Below, in pieces: positions 35,070 to 43,228 of a DNA stretch of 64,000 nucleotides. Position 1 is the first letter of the stretch; the number at the start of each line of letters is the position of its first letter. The notes below the pieces were generated by a model. The model was not told the origin of the DNA. It saw nothing but the letters and a program-made list of their open reading frames with translations, and ran no database searches. The stretch is from positions 2,446,001 to 2,510,000 of the forward strand of contig NZ_JBBKBA010000001.1 in the NCBI RefSeq assembly GCF_038404985.1. The letters are read 5' to 3'. The DNA is from Ferrovibrio sp. MS7. Its GTDB lineage: Bacteria > Pseudomonadota > Alphaproteobacteria > Ferrovibrionales > Ferrovibrionaceae. The translations under genes were made by a program, and so were the position numbers.

Positions 35070-35737
35070 GCGGTTTGCAGCGAATCCAGCACGGCGCGCA
35101 GATCGTCGAAATGATGGATCAGCCGGTCGGCGCCAAGTTCGGCGGCGGGGATGCGGGTATAGCCGAAACTCACCGCCACGTTTGGTAGCTTCGCGGCTTT
35201 GGCGGCATCGATGTCGTTCGAGGAATCGCCAACCATTGCCGCCCAGCTGATTTCGCCGCCGATGCGCGCCAGGGTGCCAGTGATATGGCCGGGATCGGGC
35301 TTCTTCACCGGGAAGGTATCGCCGCCGACGATGGCGTCGAAGAACGGCGTCAGTTGCAGTTGATCGAGCAGCGGGAAGGTGAAGGCCTCCGCCTTGTTGG
35401 TGCAGACCGCGAGCTTGTAGCCATCGCGGCGCAAAGCCTCCAGGCAGGCGACCACGCCGGGGAAGGGCTGGCTGGTGGCGACCAGATTGGCGGCGTAATA
35501 GACGAAGAAGGCGTCCACGGCAGCCTTGAACTGCTGCTCGGAAACGATGCCGCCGGTGGCGATCAGCCCACGCTGCACCAGCGCCACCGCGCCATCGCCC
35601 ACCATGCTGCGCACCGCGTCCAGGCCGACAGTGGGCCGGCCCTGGCTGGTCAGGGCATGGTCGAGCGCGGCAGCCAGGTCCGGCGCGGTGTCGACGAGGG
35701 TTCCGTCAAGGTCGAACAGGATCGCTTTCATGGCCAT
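35066..35737 (-). CDS. gph: Phosphoglycolate phosphatase
   Basis: A 223-residue HAD-superfamily phosphatase that removes phosphoglycolate. HAD motif I is ILFDLDGTLVDTAPDL at the N-terminus, motif II is in LAVCTNKAEA near residue 110, the motif III lysine in VGGDTFPVKKPDPGHI, and motif IV in AAMVGDSSNDIDAAKAA. Either of two ATGs can start it, at 35737 (MAMKAIL) or 35731 (MKAIL). Directly before the first lies a perfect 20-bp tandem duplication that must form the 5' leader. It is divergent from glmU and convergent with the histidine kinase gene. Confidence 0.92.
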   Translation of the reverse strand: MAMKAILFDLDGTLVDTAPDLAAALDHALTSQGRPTVGLDAVRSMVGDGAVALVQRGLIATGGIVSEQQFKAAVDAFFVYYAANLVATSQPFPGVVACLEALRRDGYKLAVCTNKAEAFTFPLLDQLQLTPFFDAIVGGDTFPVKKPDPGHITGTLARIGGEISWAAMVGDSSNDIDAAKAAKLPNVAVSFGYTRIPAAELGADRLIHHFDDLRAVLDSLQTA

Positions 35738-35777
35738 TGAAACACTCGGAAAAACCTTGAAACACTCGGAAAAACCT
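35738..35777. repeat. Perfect 20-bp tandem duplication at the gph start
   Basis: Two adjacent identical copies of TGAAACACTCGGAAAAACCT, at 35738–35757 and 35758–35777, in the gap between gph and glmU. On the gph strand each unit contains AAGG and GAGTG, so the duplication doubles possible ribosome-binding elements right at the start codon. Confidence 0.9.
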
Positions 35778-35871
35778 TTTGATTTCCGATGTTGCCCAAG
35801 GATATGAGACAAACACCGCCAGCCCCCGAGGCTGGCGATTCACCTTGTTTGGTTGTAGACGGCATTCGGTC

Positions 35872-37233
35872 ATGGCGAAACACTCACTAGCAGTAATTGT
35901 GCTGGCGGCAGGGCAGGGCACGCGGATGCGGTCCGGCCTGCCCAAAGTGCTGCATCCGGTGGCCGGCCTGCCGATGCTGCGGCATGTGCTGAACGCGGCT
36001 GCCGCGCTGAAACCCGAACGCAATGTGCTGGTGCTCGGCCGTGGCATGGAGGCCGTGGCCAAGGCGTTTGCGCCGATTGCCGTGGCGGTGCAGGACCCGC
36101 CGCTCGGCACCGGCCATGCGGTGCAGGCGGCGATGCCGGCGCTCAAGGGCTTCAAGGGCGACGTGCTGGTGCTCTATGGCGACACGCCGTTGCTCACCGC
36201 CGACACGCTAAAAAAACTGGTCGCCGCGCGCCGCTCCAAGACGGACCCAGCCGTGGTGGTCTCCGGTTTCCGCCCGGCCGATCCTGCTGCCTATGGCCGC
36301 CTGATCCAGGATGCCAAGGGCAATCTCGACGCCATTGTCGAATTCAAGGACTGCACGCCCGAGCAGCGCGCCATCGGCTTCTGCAATGGCGGCATGATGC
36401 TGCTGGATGGCGCCCGCCTGCCGGCTTTGCTCAAGAAGCTGGATAACAACAACGCCAAGGGCGAATACTACCTCACCGATCTGGTGCATCTGGCGCGCGC
36501 CAAGGGCTGGGCCTGCCGTGCCGTCGAGGTTTCCGAGATCGATGTGATGGGCGTGAACAACCGCGCCGAACTCAGCATCGCCGAAGGCCATATGCAGGCC
36601 CGCCTGCGGCTGGCGGCACTGGAAAGCGGCGTCACCATGACGGCGCCGGAAACGGTGTATCTGCGTGCTGATACGAAGCTCGGCCGCGATGTCACCATCG
36701 AGCCACATGTGGTGTTCGGTCCCGGCGTCGAGATCGCCGACAACGTGATCATCCGTGCCTTCAGCCATATCGAAGGCGCGCGCGTCGCTTCCGGCGCCAC
36801 TATCGGACCTTACGCGCGGCTGCGGCCAGGCGCCGAGATCGGCGCGGAAGCGCATATCGGCAATTTTGTCGAGGTGAAGCAGGCGCGCATCGAGCAGGGC
36901 GCCAAGGTGAACCACCTGACCTACATTGGTGATGCCCGGGTCGGCGCCAAGGCCAATATCGGCGCTGGCACCATCACCTGCAATTACGATGGCTACAACA
37001 AGCACCATACCGATATTGGCGCCAATGCCTTCATCGGCTCGAATTCGGCGCTGGTGGCGCCGGTGAAAATTGGCGATGGCGCGCTGATCGCCGCTGGCAG
37101 CACCATCACCCAGGATGTGCCGGCAGATGCGCTGGCGCTGGGCCGCGGCCGGCAGGAAACCAAGCCGGGCCTTGCTGCCCGTCTGCGTGCCCAGCTTGCC
37201 GCCCAGAAGCTGAAAGCCAAATCGAAGAAGTAG
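35872..37233 (+). CDS. glmU: Bifunctional UDP-N-acetylglucosamine pyrophosphorylase / glucosamine-1-phosphate acetyltransferase
   Basis: A 453-residue enzyme that acetylates glucosamine-1-phosphate and joins it to UTP, giving UDP-GlcNAc for peptidoglycan and lipopolysaccharide. The nucleotidyltransferase half starts VIVLAAGQGTRMRSGLPKVLHPVAG and includes LYGDTPLLTADTL. The C-terminal left-handed beta helix has hexapeptide repeats and the acetyl-CoA site region HIGNFVEVKQARIEQGAKVNHLTYIGDA with the catalytic His. The ATG at 35872 is used; the frame is open further up but that part overlaps the gph leader. glmS follows after 29 bases. Confidence 0.97.
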   Translation: MAKHSLAVIVLAAGQGTRMRSGLPKVLHPVAGLPMLRHVLNAAAALKPERNVLVLGRGMEAVAKAFAPIAVAVQDPPLGTGHAVQAAMPALKGFKGDVLVLYGDTPLLTADTLKKLVAARRSKTDPAVVVSGFRPADPAAYGRLIQDAKGNLDAIVEFKDCTPEQRAIGFCNGGMMLLDGARLPALLKKLDNNNAKGEYYLTDLVHLARAKGWACRAVEVSEIDVMGVNNRAELSIAEGHMQARLRLAALESGVTMTAPETVYLRADTKLGRDVTIEPHVVFGPGVEIADNVIIRAFSHIEGARVASGATIGPYARLRPGAEIGAEAHIGNFVEVKQARIEQGAKVNHLTYIGDARVGAKANIGAGTITCNYDGYNKHHTDIGANAFIGSNSALVAPVKIGDGALIAAGSTITQDVPADALALGRGRQETKPGLAARLRAQLAAQKLKAKSKK

Positions 37234-37262
37234 CCTCCCGTCCAGTTTCCAGGAGTTAGCCT

Positions 37263-39089
37263 ATGTGTGGAATTGTCGGCGTAATCGGTACCCGCGATGT
37301 GGTGCCGCTGCTGGTCGATGGCCTGAAGCGGCTGGAATATCGCGGCTATGATTCCGCCGGCGTTGCCACACTGATGAGCGATGGCACCATCGAGCGCCGC
37401 CGCGCCGAGGGCAAGCTGGTGAACCTGGAGGCACGGCTGGAGGAACAGCCGCTGCAAGGCCTGATCGGCATTGCCCATACCCGCTGGGCCACCCATGGTG
37501 TGCCGAACGAGGTCAACGCGCATCCCCATGCCACCGAGCGCGTCGCCATGGTGCATAACGGCATCATCGAGAATTACCGCGAACTGGCGGATGAACTGAT
37601 CGCCAAGGGGCATCGCTTCCAGAGCCAGACCGATACCGAAGTGGCGTTGCGCCTGATCGACCAGTATCTGCTGGAAGGCCAGAAGCCGGAGGAGGCGGTG
37701 AAGACCGCGCTTGGCCGTCTGCGCGGCGCCTTCGCGTTGGCGATCATGTTCCACGGCGAGGATGACCTGCTGATCGGCGCACGGCGCAATGTGCCGCTGG
37801 CGGTCGGCTTCGGCAATGGCGAGATGTATCTCGGTTCCGATGCGCTGTCGCTGGCGGCGCTCACCGACAAGATCGCCTATCTGGAAGAAGGCGACTGGGT
37901 GGTGCTGACGCGCGGCACGGCGCGCTTCTTCGATGCCGCCAACCAGTTGGTCGAGCGCGAAATCCGGCCCACCGCGATCAGCGGCGCGATGATCGGCAAG
38001 GGCAATTACCGCCACTACATGCTGAAGGAAATCTACGAGCAGCCGGCGGTGATGGGCGATACCATCAACACCGTGCTGAGCCCGACCGACCGCTGGGTGC
38101 ATCTGCCCGATCTTGGCATTGATCTGGCCAAGTTCAGCCGCATCACCATCGTCGCCTGCGGCACGTCGTATTACTCGGGCCTGGTGGCGAAATACTGGCT
38201 GGAGCGCTATGCGCGGATCAATGTGGAGGTGGATGTAGCCTCTGAATTCCGCTATCGCGAGGCGCCGGTCGATCCCAACAGTCTTTCGATCTTCATCTCG
38301 CAATCGGGCGAGACCGCCGACACCCTGGCGGCGATGCGTTATGTGAAGCAGGAAGGTGGCCGCACACTGGCCATCGTCAACGTGCCGGAAAGCAGCATGG
38401 CGCGCGAGGCCGATGGCATGCTGCCGACCAAAGCCGGGCCGGAAATCGGCGTTGCCTCGACCAAGGCTTTCACCTGCCAGCTTGTCACGCTCGCCGCTTT
38501 CAGCCTGGCTGTGGCGCGGGCGCGCAAGGCGCTGAGCGAGGAAGAAAGCGCCCGCCTGATGGCGGCGCTGATCGAGGTGCCGGCCCAGGCGGCGGAAGTG
38601 CTGAACCATGACGACGAGCTCAAGGCGCTGGCCGAGAAGATCATGGATGCCCGCGACGTGCTCTATATCGGCCGCGGTCCCTGCTTCCCGCTTGCCCTGG
38701 AAGGCGCGCTGAAGCTGAAGGAAATCTCCTACATTCATGCCGAGGGCTATGCCGCCGGCGAACTGAAGCACGGCCCCATCGCGCTGATCGATGAACAGGT
38801 GCCGGTGATCGTGATTGCGCCGACCGATGCGTTGTTCGAGAAGACCATCTCGAACATGCAGGAAGTGATGGCGCGCGGCGGCAAGGTGATCTTCATGTCC
38901 GACAAGCCGGGCCTGGCGCATGTCGATGACCGCACCTTCGCCACCGTGGTGCTGCCGCAGGTCGAGCCCTTCGTGGCGCCGATCCTCTATGCCATCCCGG
39001 TGCAGCTTCTAGCCTACCATGTCGCGGTGCTGAAGGGCACCGATGTCGACCAGCCGCGCAACCTCGCAAAGTCGGTGACGGTTGAATGA
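37263..39089 (+). CDS. glmS: Glutamine–fructose-6-phosphate aminotransferase (isomerizing)
   Basis: A 608-residue enzyme making glucosamine-6-phosphate from fructose-6-phosphate and glutamine. The N-terminal glutaminase uses Cys2 (MCGIVGVIG) and shows HTRWATHG and NGIIENY. The two SIS domains include ACGTSYYSGLVAKYW, ISQSGETADTLAAMR and, in the second, YIGRGPCFPLALEGALKLKEISYIHAEG. The end LAKSVTVE is the normal active C-terminus. With glmU it forms the amino-sugar nucleotide operon. Nothing like a glmS ribozyme is visible before it, as expected for this phylum. Confidence 0.97.
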   Translation: MCGIVGVIGTRDVVPLLVDGLKRLEYRGYDSAGVATLMSDGTIERRRAEGKLVNLEARLEEQPLQGLIGIAHTRWATHGVPNEVNAHPHATERVAMVHNGIIENYRELADELIAKGHRFQSQTDTEVALRLIDQYLLEGQKPEEAVKTALGRLRGAFALAIMFHGEDDLLIGARRNVPLAVGFGNGEMYLGSDALSLAALTDKIAYLEEGDWVVLTRGTARFFDAANQLVEREIRPTAISGAMIGKGNYRHYMLKEIYEQPAVMGDTINTVLSPTDRWVHLPDLGIDLAKFSRITIVACGTSYYSGLVAKYWLERYARINVEVDVASEFRYREAPVDPNSLSIFISQSGETADTLAAMRYVKQEGGRTLAIVNVPESSMAREADGMLPTKAGPEIGVASTKAFTCQLVTLAAFSLAVARARKALSEEESARLMAALIEVPAQAAEVLNHDDELKALAEKIMDARDVLYIGRGPCFPLALEGALKLKEISYIHAEGYAAGELKHGPIALIDEQVPVIVIAPTDALFEKTISNMQEVMARGGKVIFMSDKPGLAHVDDRTFATVVLPQVEPFVAPILYAIPVQLLAYHVAVLKGTDVDQPRNLAKSVTVE

Positions 39090-39102
39090 TGAGGAATGGG
39101 GA

Positions 39103-39678
39103 ATGAGCGCCGTAGCCCTGGGCCTGCTGCCCTTTGAAGTGAGCGTCTGCGGTGTCAGCGAGCTGCCCGGCTTCGCCGGCCGCGAGGTCTCGCACCTGAT
39201 CGGCATTCTCGATCCGGGCACGCGGCGGCCCGAGGCCTATCAGGATGTTTCGCCCCGCCACATGGCCGAATTCCGCTTCCACGATATCGTGCTGCCGGAC
39301 TCGCTGCGCCTGGCCCCGAGTGCTGCCGACATGGCGGCGATCATTGCGGCCTGCGAGCGGGTGCTGGATGACCAGCCGCAGCATGTGCTGGTGCATTGCT
39401 GGGCCGGCATCTCGCGCTCCACCGCCACCGCCACCATCCTGATGGCGCTGCGCAACAAGGGCCGCGAGGCCGAGGTATTCCAGGCGCTGGCGAAAATCCG
39501 CCCGCGCTCCTGGCCGAACAGCTTGATGATCCGCCAGGCCGACCGCATGCTGGGCCATGGCGGCGCCCTTGTCGCGGCCATGGAAGCGCACCATCTTGCC
39601 GTGGCGCGGCAACATGCCGATATGTGCGATCTGATGCATTCGGTCGGACGCGGACACGAAGTGCCCGCCGGCCCCTGA
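39103..39678 (+). CDS. Dual-specificity/tyrosine phosphatase-like protein
   Basis: A 191-residue protein with the cysteine phosphatase signature HCWAGISRST near residue 105 (C-x5-R), preceded by a probable general-acid region around FHDIVLPDSLRL. This places it in the small DSP-like/PTP superfamily seen in alphaproteobacteria; the substrate is unknown. The ATG at 39103 follows a GAGG ribosome site; an in-frame TTG at 39082, inside the glmS end, is less likely. It sits 13 bases after glmS and 17 before gor, so it is probably co-transcribed with both. Confidence 0.8.
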   Translation: MSAVALGLLPFEVSVCGVSELPGFAGREVSHLIGILDPGTRRPEAYQDVSPRHMAEFRFHDIVLPDSLRLAPSAADMAAIIAACERVLDDQPQHVLVHCWAGISRSTATATILMALRNKGREAEVFQALAKIRPRSWPNSLMIRQADRMLGHGGALVAAMEAHHLAVARQHADMCDLMHSVGRGHEVPAGP

Positions 39679-39695
39679 AGGACGGGCGAGGCGTT

Positions 39696-41054
39696 ATGAC
39701 CCAGTATGATTTCGACCTCTTCGTGATCGGCGGTGGCTCGGGCGGCGTGCGCGCCGGTCGTATTGCCGCCGGCCACGGCGCCCGCGTCGCGGTGGCGGAG
39801 GAATACCGCTATGGCGGCACCTGCGTGATCCGGGGCTGCGTGCCGAAGAAGCTGCTGGTCTATGCGTCGGAATATGCCCATGGCTTCGAGGATGCCGCCG
39901 GCTTCGGCTGGAGCGTCGGCGAGCCCCGCTTCGACTGGCCGACCCTGATCGCCAACAAGGACAAGGAAATCGGCCGGCTAGAGCGCATCTATCGTGGCCT
40001 GTTCGAGAATGCCGGGGCTAAGACCTTCGATGGCCGCGCCACCCTGGTCGATGCCCATACCATCGAGGTGGCCGGCCAGCGCGTCACTGCCGGCACGATC
40101 CTGATCGCCACGGGTGCCGCCGCCGTGAAGCCGGGCGTGCCCGGCGCCGAGCATATGATCACCTCGAACGAGGCTTTTCATCTGCCCAGCCAGCCGAAGC
40201 GCGTCGTGGTGCTGGGCGGCGGCTATATCGCGCTGGAATTCGCCGGCATCTTCAATGGCCTCGGTTCCAGAACCACGGTGCTCTATCGCGGCGAGCAGAT
40301 CCTGCGCGGCTTCGATGATGATGTGCGCAACCACCTGGCCAATGAACTGGTGAAAAGCGGCATCGAACTGCGGGTCAAGACCGATGTCACTCGCCTCGAC
40401 AAGCAGGCCGATGGCACGCTGCGCCTGACGCTCACCGATGGCAGCCAGATCGAGGCCGACGCGGTGATGGCGGCGACCGGCCGCAAGCCGAACACTCAAG
40501 GGCTTGGCCTCGAGGTGCTGGGCGTGGCGCTGGACGGGCAGGGGGCGGTGAAGGTGGATGGCTTCTCGCGCTCCAGCGTGGCGCATATCTATGCCGTCGG
40601 CGATGTCACCAATCGGATCAACCTGACACCGGTGGCGATCCGCGAGGGCCATGCCTTCGCCGACACGGTGTTCGGCAACAAGCCGCGCCAGGCGGATCAT
40701 GCCGACGTGCCGTCTGCGGTGTTCAGCCAGCCACCGGTTGGCAGTGTCGGCCTGACCGAAGCGCAGGCGCGCGAGAAATACGGCCAGGTGGATATCTATC
40801 GCACCAGCTTCAAGCCGATGCGCCACACGCTTTCGGGCCGCGACGAGCGCGTGCTGATGAAGCTGATCGTCGATGCTGCCACCGACCGCGTGGTCGGCGC
40901 CCATATGGTCGGCCCGGAAGCTGGCGAGATCATCCAGGGTATCGCGATCGCCGTGAAGGCCAAGGCGACCAAGGCGGATTTCGACGCCACCGTGGGCATC
41001 CACCCAACGGCGGCGGAGGAATTTGTCACCCTGCGGGAGAAGGTGAAGGCCTAG
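39696..41054 (+). CDS. gor: Glutathione-disulfide reductase
   Basis: A 452-residue class I flavin disulfide reductase that regenerates glutathione with NADPH. FAD site: FVIGGGSGGVRAGRIAA. Redox disulfide: Cys43 and Cys48 in GGTCVIRGCVPKK. NAD(P) site: VVLGGGYIALEFAGIFNGLGS. Second FAD contact: YAVGDVTNRINLTPVAIREG. The dimer-interface His–Glu pair is in VGIHPTAAEEFV. The sequence is of the glutathione rather than dihydrolipoamide type. The isomerase MaiA also needs glutathione. A hairpin over the last codons may end transcription. Confidence 0.94.
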   Translation: MTQYDFDLFVIGGGSGGVRAGRIAAGHGARVAVAEEYRYGGTCVIRGCVPKKLLVYASEYAHGFEDAAGFGWSVGEPRFDWPTLIANKDKEIGRLERIYRGLFENAGAKTFDGRATLVDAHTIEVAGQRVTAGTILIATGAAAVKPGVPGAEHMITSNEAFHLPSQPKRVVVLGGGYIALEFAGIFNGLGSRTTVLYRGEQILRGFDDDVRNHLANELVKSGIELRVKTDVTRLDKQADGTLRLTLTDGSQIEADAVMAATGRKPNTQGLGLEVLGVALDGQGAVKVDGFSRSSVAHIYAVGDVTNRINLTPVAIREGHAFADTVFGNKPRQADHADVPSAVFSQPPVGSVGLTEAQAREKYGQVDIYRTSFKPMRHTLSGRDERVLMKLIVDAATDRVVGAHMVGPEAGEIIQGIAIAVKAKATKADFDATVGIHPTAAEEFVTLREKVKA

Positions 41055-41076
41055 GGCCTTCGCGCAAGCCTTCACC
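41042..41076 (+). terminator. Candidate terminator at the end of gor
   Basis: Perfect 9-base arms GGTGAAGGC and GCCTTCACC, a 17-base loop and AATTT after it. The left arm lies inside the last codons of gor, so the stop codon is in the loop. The T tract is short. Confidence 0.4.
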
Positions 41077-41079
41077 AAT

Positions 41080-41088
41080 TTATCCACA
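41080..41088 (+). other. Perfect DnaA-box 9-mer
   Basis: TTATCCACA, identical to the high-affinity E. coli R1 box, in the 103-base gap between gor and the glycosyltransferase. It stands alone; I see no cluster of further boxes or AT-rich unwinding region, so it is not an origin. Confidence 0.45.
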
Positions 41089-41117
41089 GACTGTCACGCC
41101 ACCGTCACCGAACTGCG

Positions 41118-41139
41118 ATGCAATCATCGCGTGTTGCAT
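41118..41139. promoter_or_regulatory. Inverted repeat upstream of the glycosyltransferase gene
   Basis: ATGCAA and TTGCAT separated by ten bases, 18 bases before the glycosyltransferase ATG and just before its GAGGG ribosome site. It could be an operator or a leader hairpin. Confidence 0.35.
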
Positions 41140-41157
41140 TGAGGGTGAACGGTCGTC

Positions 41158-42180
41158 ATGCGGATCTTGATTATATCGGATGCTTGGCATCCCCAGGTGA
41201 ACGGCGTGGTGCGCACGCTGACCAAAACGGTGGAGGTGCTGAAACAGCGCGGCCTTACCGTGGAAGTGGTCGGCCCGAGCGAATTCCGCCGCGTGCCGTG
41301 CCCGACCTATCCCGAGATCGAACTGGCGATCCTGCCTTATCGTGCGCTGGTGCGGCGGATCGAGGCCTTCCAGCCAGATGCCATCCATATTGCCACGGAA
41401 GGGCCGCTGGGTCTGGCGGCGCGGCGCTATTGCCAGCGCCATGGACTGGCCTTCACCACTGCCTACCACACCAAATTTCCCGAATATGTCGAGGAGCGCG
41501 CCAAGCTGCCGCTATCCTGGTCCTATGCCTTCATGCGCTGGTTCCATGGCGGCTCGTCGGCGGTGATGGTGGCGACCAAGAGTCTGGCCGAGAGCCTGGA
41601 GGCGCGCGGCTTCCGCAACATGCGCACCTGGTCGCGTGGCGTCGATACCGAGCGCTTCCGGCCGCGCGACAAGAGCCTGCTCGATCTGCCGCGTCCGATC
41701 CATCTCTATGCCGGCCGCGTCGTGGTCGACAAGAATATCGAAGCCTTTCTCAAGCTCGACCTGCCGGGCACCAAGCTGGTGGTCGGTATCGGGCCGCAGC
41801 TTGAGGAATACCGCGCCAAGTATCCTGAAGCGGTATTCGCCGGCTATCTGGAGAATGGCGCGCTGGCGAGTTACTTCGCGGCTTCCGATGTTTTCGTGTT
41901 CCCGAGTCTTACCGATACATTCGGCCTGGTGCTGCTGGAGGCGCTGGCGTCGGGCATTCCGGTTGCCGCCTATCCGGTCACCGGGCCGCTTGACGTGATC
42001 GGGCCCAATCCGGAAGTCGGCTGCCTGCATGAGGATCTCGGCGAAGCGATCAAGGGCGCGCTCGGCAAGTCGCCGGAAGCCTGCCGCGCTCTTGCGCTGC
42101 AATATTCCTGGGATGCCTGCACCGATCAGTTCCTGGCCAATCTCAACCCGTTCCGGGAGCCGGCTGCCCGTGCTGCTTGA
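41158..42180 (+). CDS. Glycosyltransferase family 4 (mannosyltransferase/sulfolipid synthase-like)
   Basis: A 340-residue GT-B enzyme. The N-terminal domain begins MRILIISDAWHPQVNGVVRTL, the acceptor-side glycine motif shared by the MgtA/PimB/SqdX-type enzymes. The C-terminal domain has the donor signature LYAGRVVVDKNIEAF, ASYFAASDVFVFPSLTDTFGLVLLEALASGIPVAA with the E-x7-E motif, and VTGPLDVI. It probably adds a sugar to a membrane lipid such as diacylglycerol; which sugar is not decided. There are no membrane helices. The stop codon is inside a run of 16-bp tandem repeats. Confidence 0.88.
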   Translation: MRILIISDAWHPQVNGVVRTLTKTVEVLKQRGLTVEVVGPSEFRRVPCPTYPEIELAILPYRALVRRIEAFQPDAIHIATEGPLGLAARRYCQRHGLAFTTAYHTKFPEYVEERAKLPLSWSYAFMRWFHGGSSAVMVATKSLAESLEARGFRNMRTWSRGVDTERFRPRDKSLLDLPRPIHLYAGRVVVDKNIEAFLKLDLPGTKLVVGIGPQLEEYRAKYPEAVFAGYLENGALASYFAASDVFVFPSLTDTFGLVLLEALASGIPVAAYPVTGPLDVIGPNPEVGCLHEDLGEAIKGALGKSPEACRALALQYSWDACTDQFLANLNPFREPAARAA

Positions 42181-42229
42181 AGCCCGTGCTGCCTGAAGCC
42201 CATGCTGCTTGAAGCCTAAGCGGCTTGAA
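42166..42229. repeat. Four 16-bp tandem repeats over the glycosyltransferase stop
   Basis: Units GCCCGTGCTGCTTGAA (42166), GCCCGTGCTGCCTGAA (42182), GCCCATGCTGCTTGAA (42198) and the degenerate GCCTAAGCGGCTTGAA (42214). The first contains the gene's TGA. Because 16 is not a multiple of three, slippage here would move the C-terminal reading frame. Confidence 0.85.
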
Positions 42230-42288
42230 CCGGCAGCGAACCACCACTAGGCTTTCTCTGGTTGCGTATCAGATGCCAGAGGGTGGAA

Positions 42289-43224
42289 ATGCCGATTGAG
42301 ATTTTGCAGGCCGGGCCGTTGCTGCCGAGCGTCGAACAGGCGCTTAACGCTGCCTATACCGTGCATCGTTTGTGGCAGGCCGAGGACCGCAAGGCGCTGC
42401 TGGCGGAAATCGCGCCGCGTGTACGCGCCATCGCCACGTCCGGCAATGTCGGCGCCAAGGCGGAATTGATCGACGCGCTGCCCAAGCTTGAAATCATTTC
42501 CTGTTTCGGCGTCGGCGTCGATGCCATCGATACCGGCTATTGCGAGAAGAAGGGCGTGATCGTCACCAACACGCCCGATGTGCTCACCGATGAGGTTGCC
42601 GACCTCGCCATCGGCCTGACGCTGGCGACGCTGCGGCGAATTCCCCAGGGCGATGCCTTCGTGCGCGCCGGGCAATGGCCTGGGGGCAAATTCCCGCTCA
42701 CCGACAAGCTCGGCGGCAAGACCATGGGCATTCTCGGCTTCGGCCGCATTGGTCAGGCTATCGGCCAGCGCGCCGAGGCATTCGGCGTCACCGTGGTGCA
42801 TAGCGGCCCGCGCGACAAAGGCACCGGGCATCGCTACTACGCCGACCTGGCTGAGATGGCGGCGGCAGTCGATATCCTGATGATCGCCTGCCCCGGCGGG
42901 CCGGAAACCGAGAAGCTGGTGGATGCCAGGGTGATCGCCGCGCTGGGGCCGAAGGGCTATGTCATCAACATCGCGCGCGGCAGCGTGGTGGATGAACCGG
43001 CCCTGGTCGAAGCCCTGGTGCAGGGCAAGCTGAAGGGCGCCGGCCTGGATGTCTTTGTCAACGAGCCACAGGTGCCGGAAGCCCTGTTCACGCTCGAGAA
43101 TGTGGTGCTGCAGCCCCATGTCGGCAGCGCCACGCACCAGACCCGTGCTGCCATGGGCGACCTGGTGGTGCGGAATCTGGCGGCGCATTTCAGCAACCAG
43201 CCGCTGCCCAGCCGCTATTGCTGA
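42289..43224 (+). CDS. D-2-hydroxyacid dehydrogenase (glyoxylate/hydroxypyruvate reductase type)
   Basis: A 311-residue NAD(P)-dependent dehydrogenase. The Rossmann motif is GILGFGRIGQAIGQRAEAFG near residue 150. Catalytic residues are Arg in NIARGSVVDEPAL, Glu in VNEPQVPEAL and His in LQPHVGSATHQTR. The N-terminal part is typical of the plant-like HPR/GhrB group that reduces hydroxypyruvate and glyoxylate. The ATG at 42289 follows a GAGGGTGGA ribosome site. It is convergent with a GNAT gene, 4 bases between stops. The exact substrate is not clear from sequence. Confidence 0.88.
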   Translation: MPIEILQAGPLLPSVEQALNAAYTVHRLWQAEDRKALLAEIAPRVRAIATSGNVGAKAELIDALPKLEIISCFGVGVDAIDTGYCEKKGVIVTNTPDVLTDEVADLAIGLTLATLRRIPQGDAFVRAGQWPGGKFPLTDKLGGKTMGILGFGRIGQAIGQRAEAFGVTVVHSGPRDKGTGHRYYADLAEMAAAVDILMIACPGGPETEKLVDARVIAALGPKGYVINIARGSVVDEPALVEALVQGKLKGAGLDVFVNEPQVPEALFTLENVVLQPHVGSATHQTRAAMGDLVVRNLAAHFSNQPLPSRYC

Positions 43225-43228
43225 AGGT

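Noticed and set aside
35738-35777. Tandem repeat as the start of a CRISPR array
   Set aside because: The two copies are contiguous with no spacer, and there are no cas genes.
37234-37262. glmS ribozyme before glmS
   Set aside because: Only 29 bases separate glmU and glmS, too short for the ribozyme, which is otherwise found in Gram-positive bacteria.
41080-41139. Replication origin at the DnaA box
   Set aside because: A single box without a cluster, without an AT-rich unwinding region and without origin-linked genes nearby.
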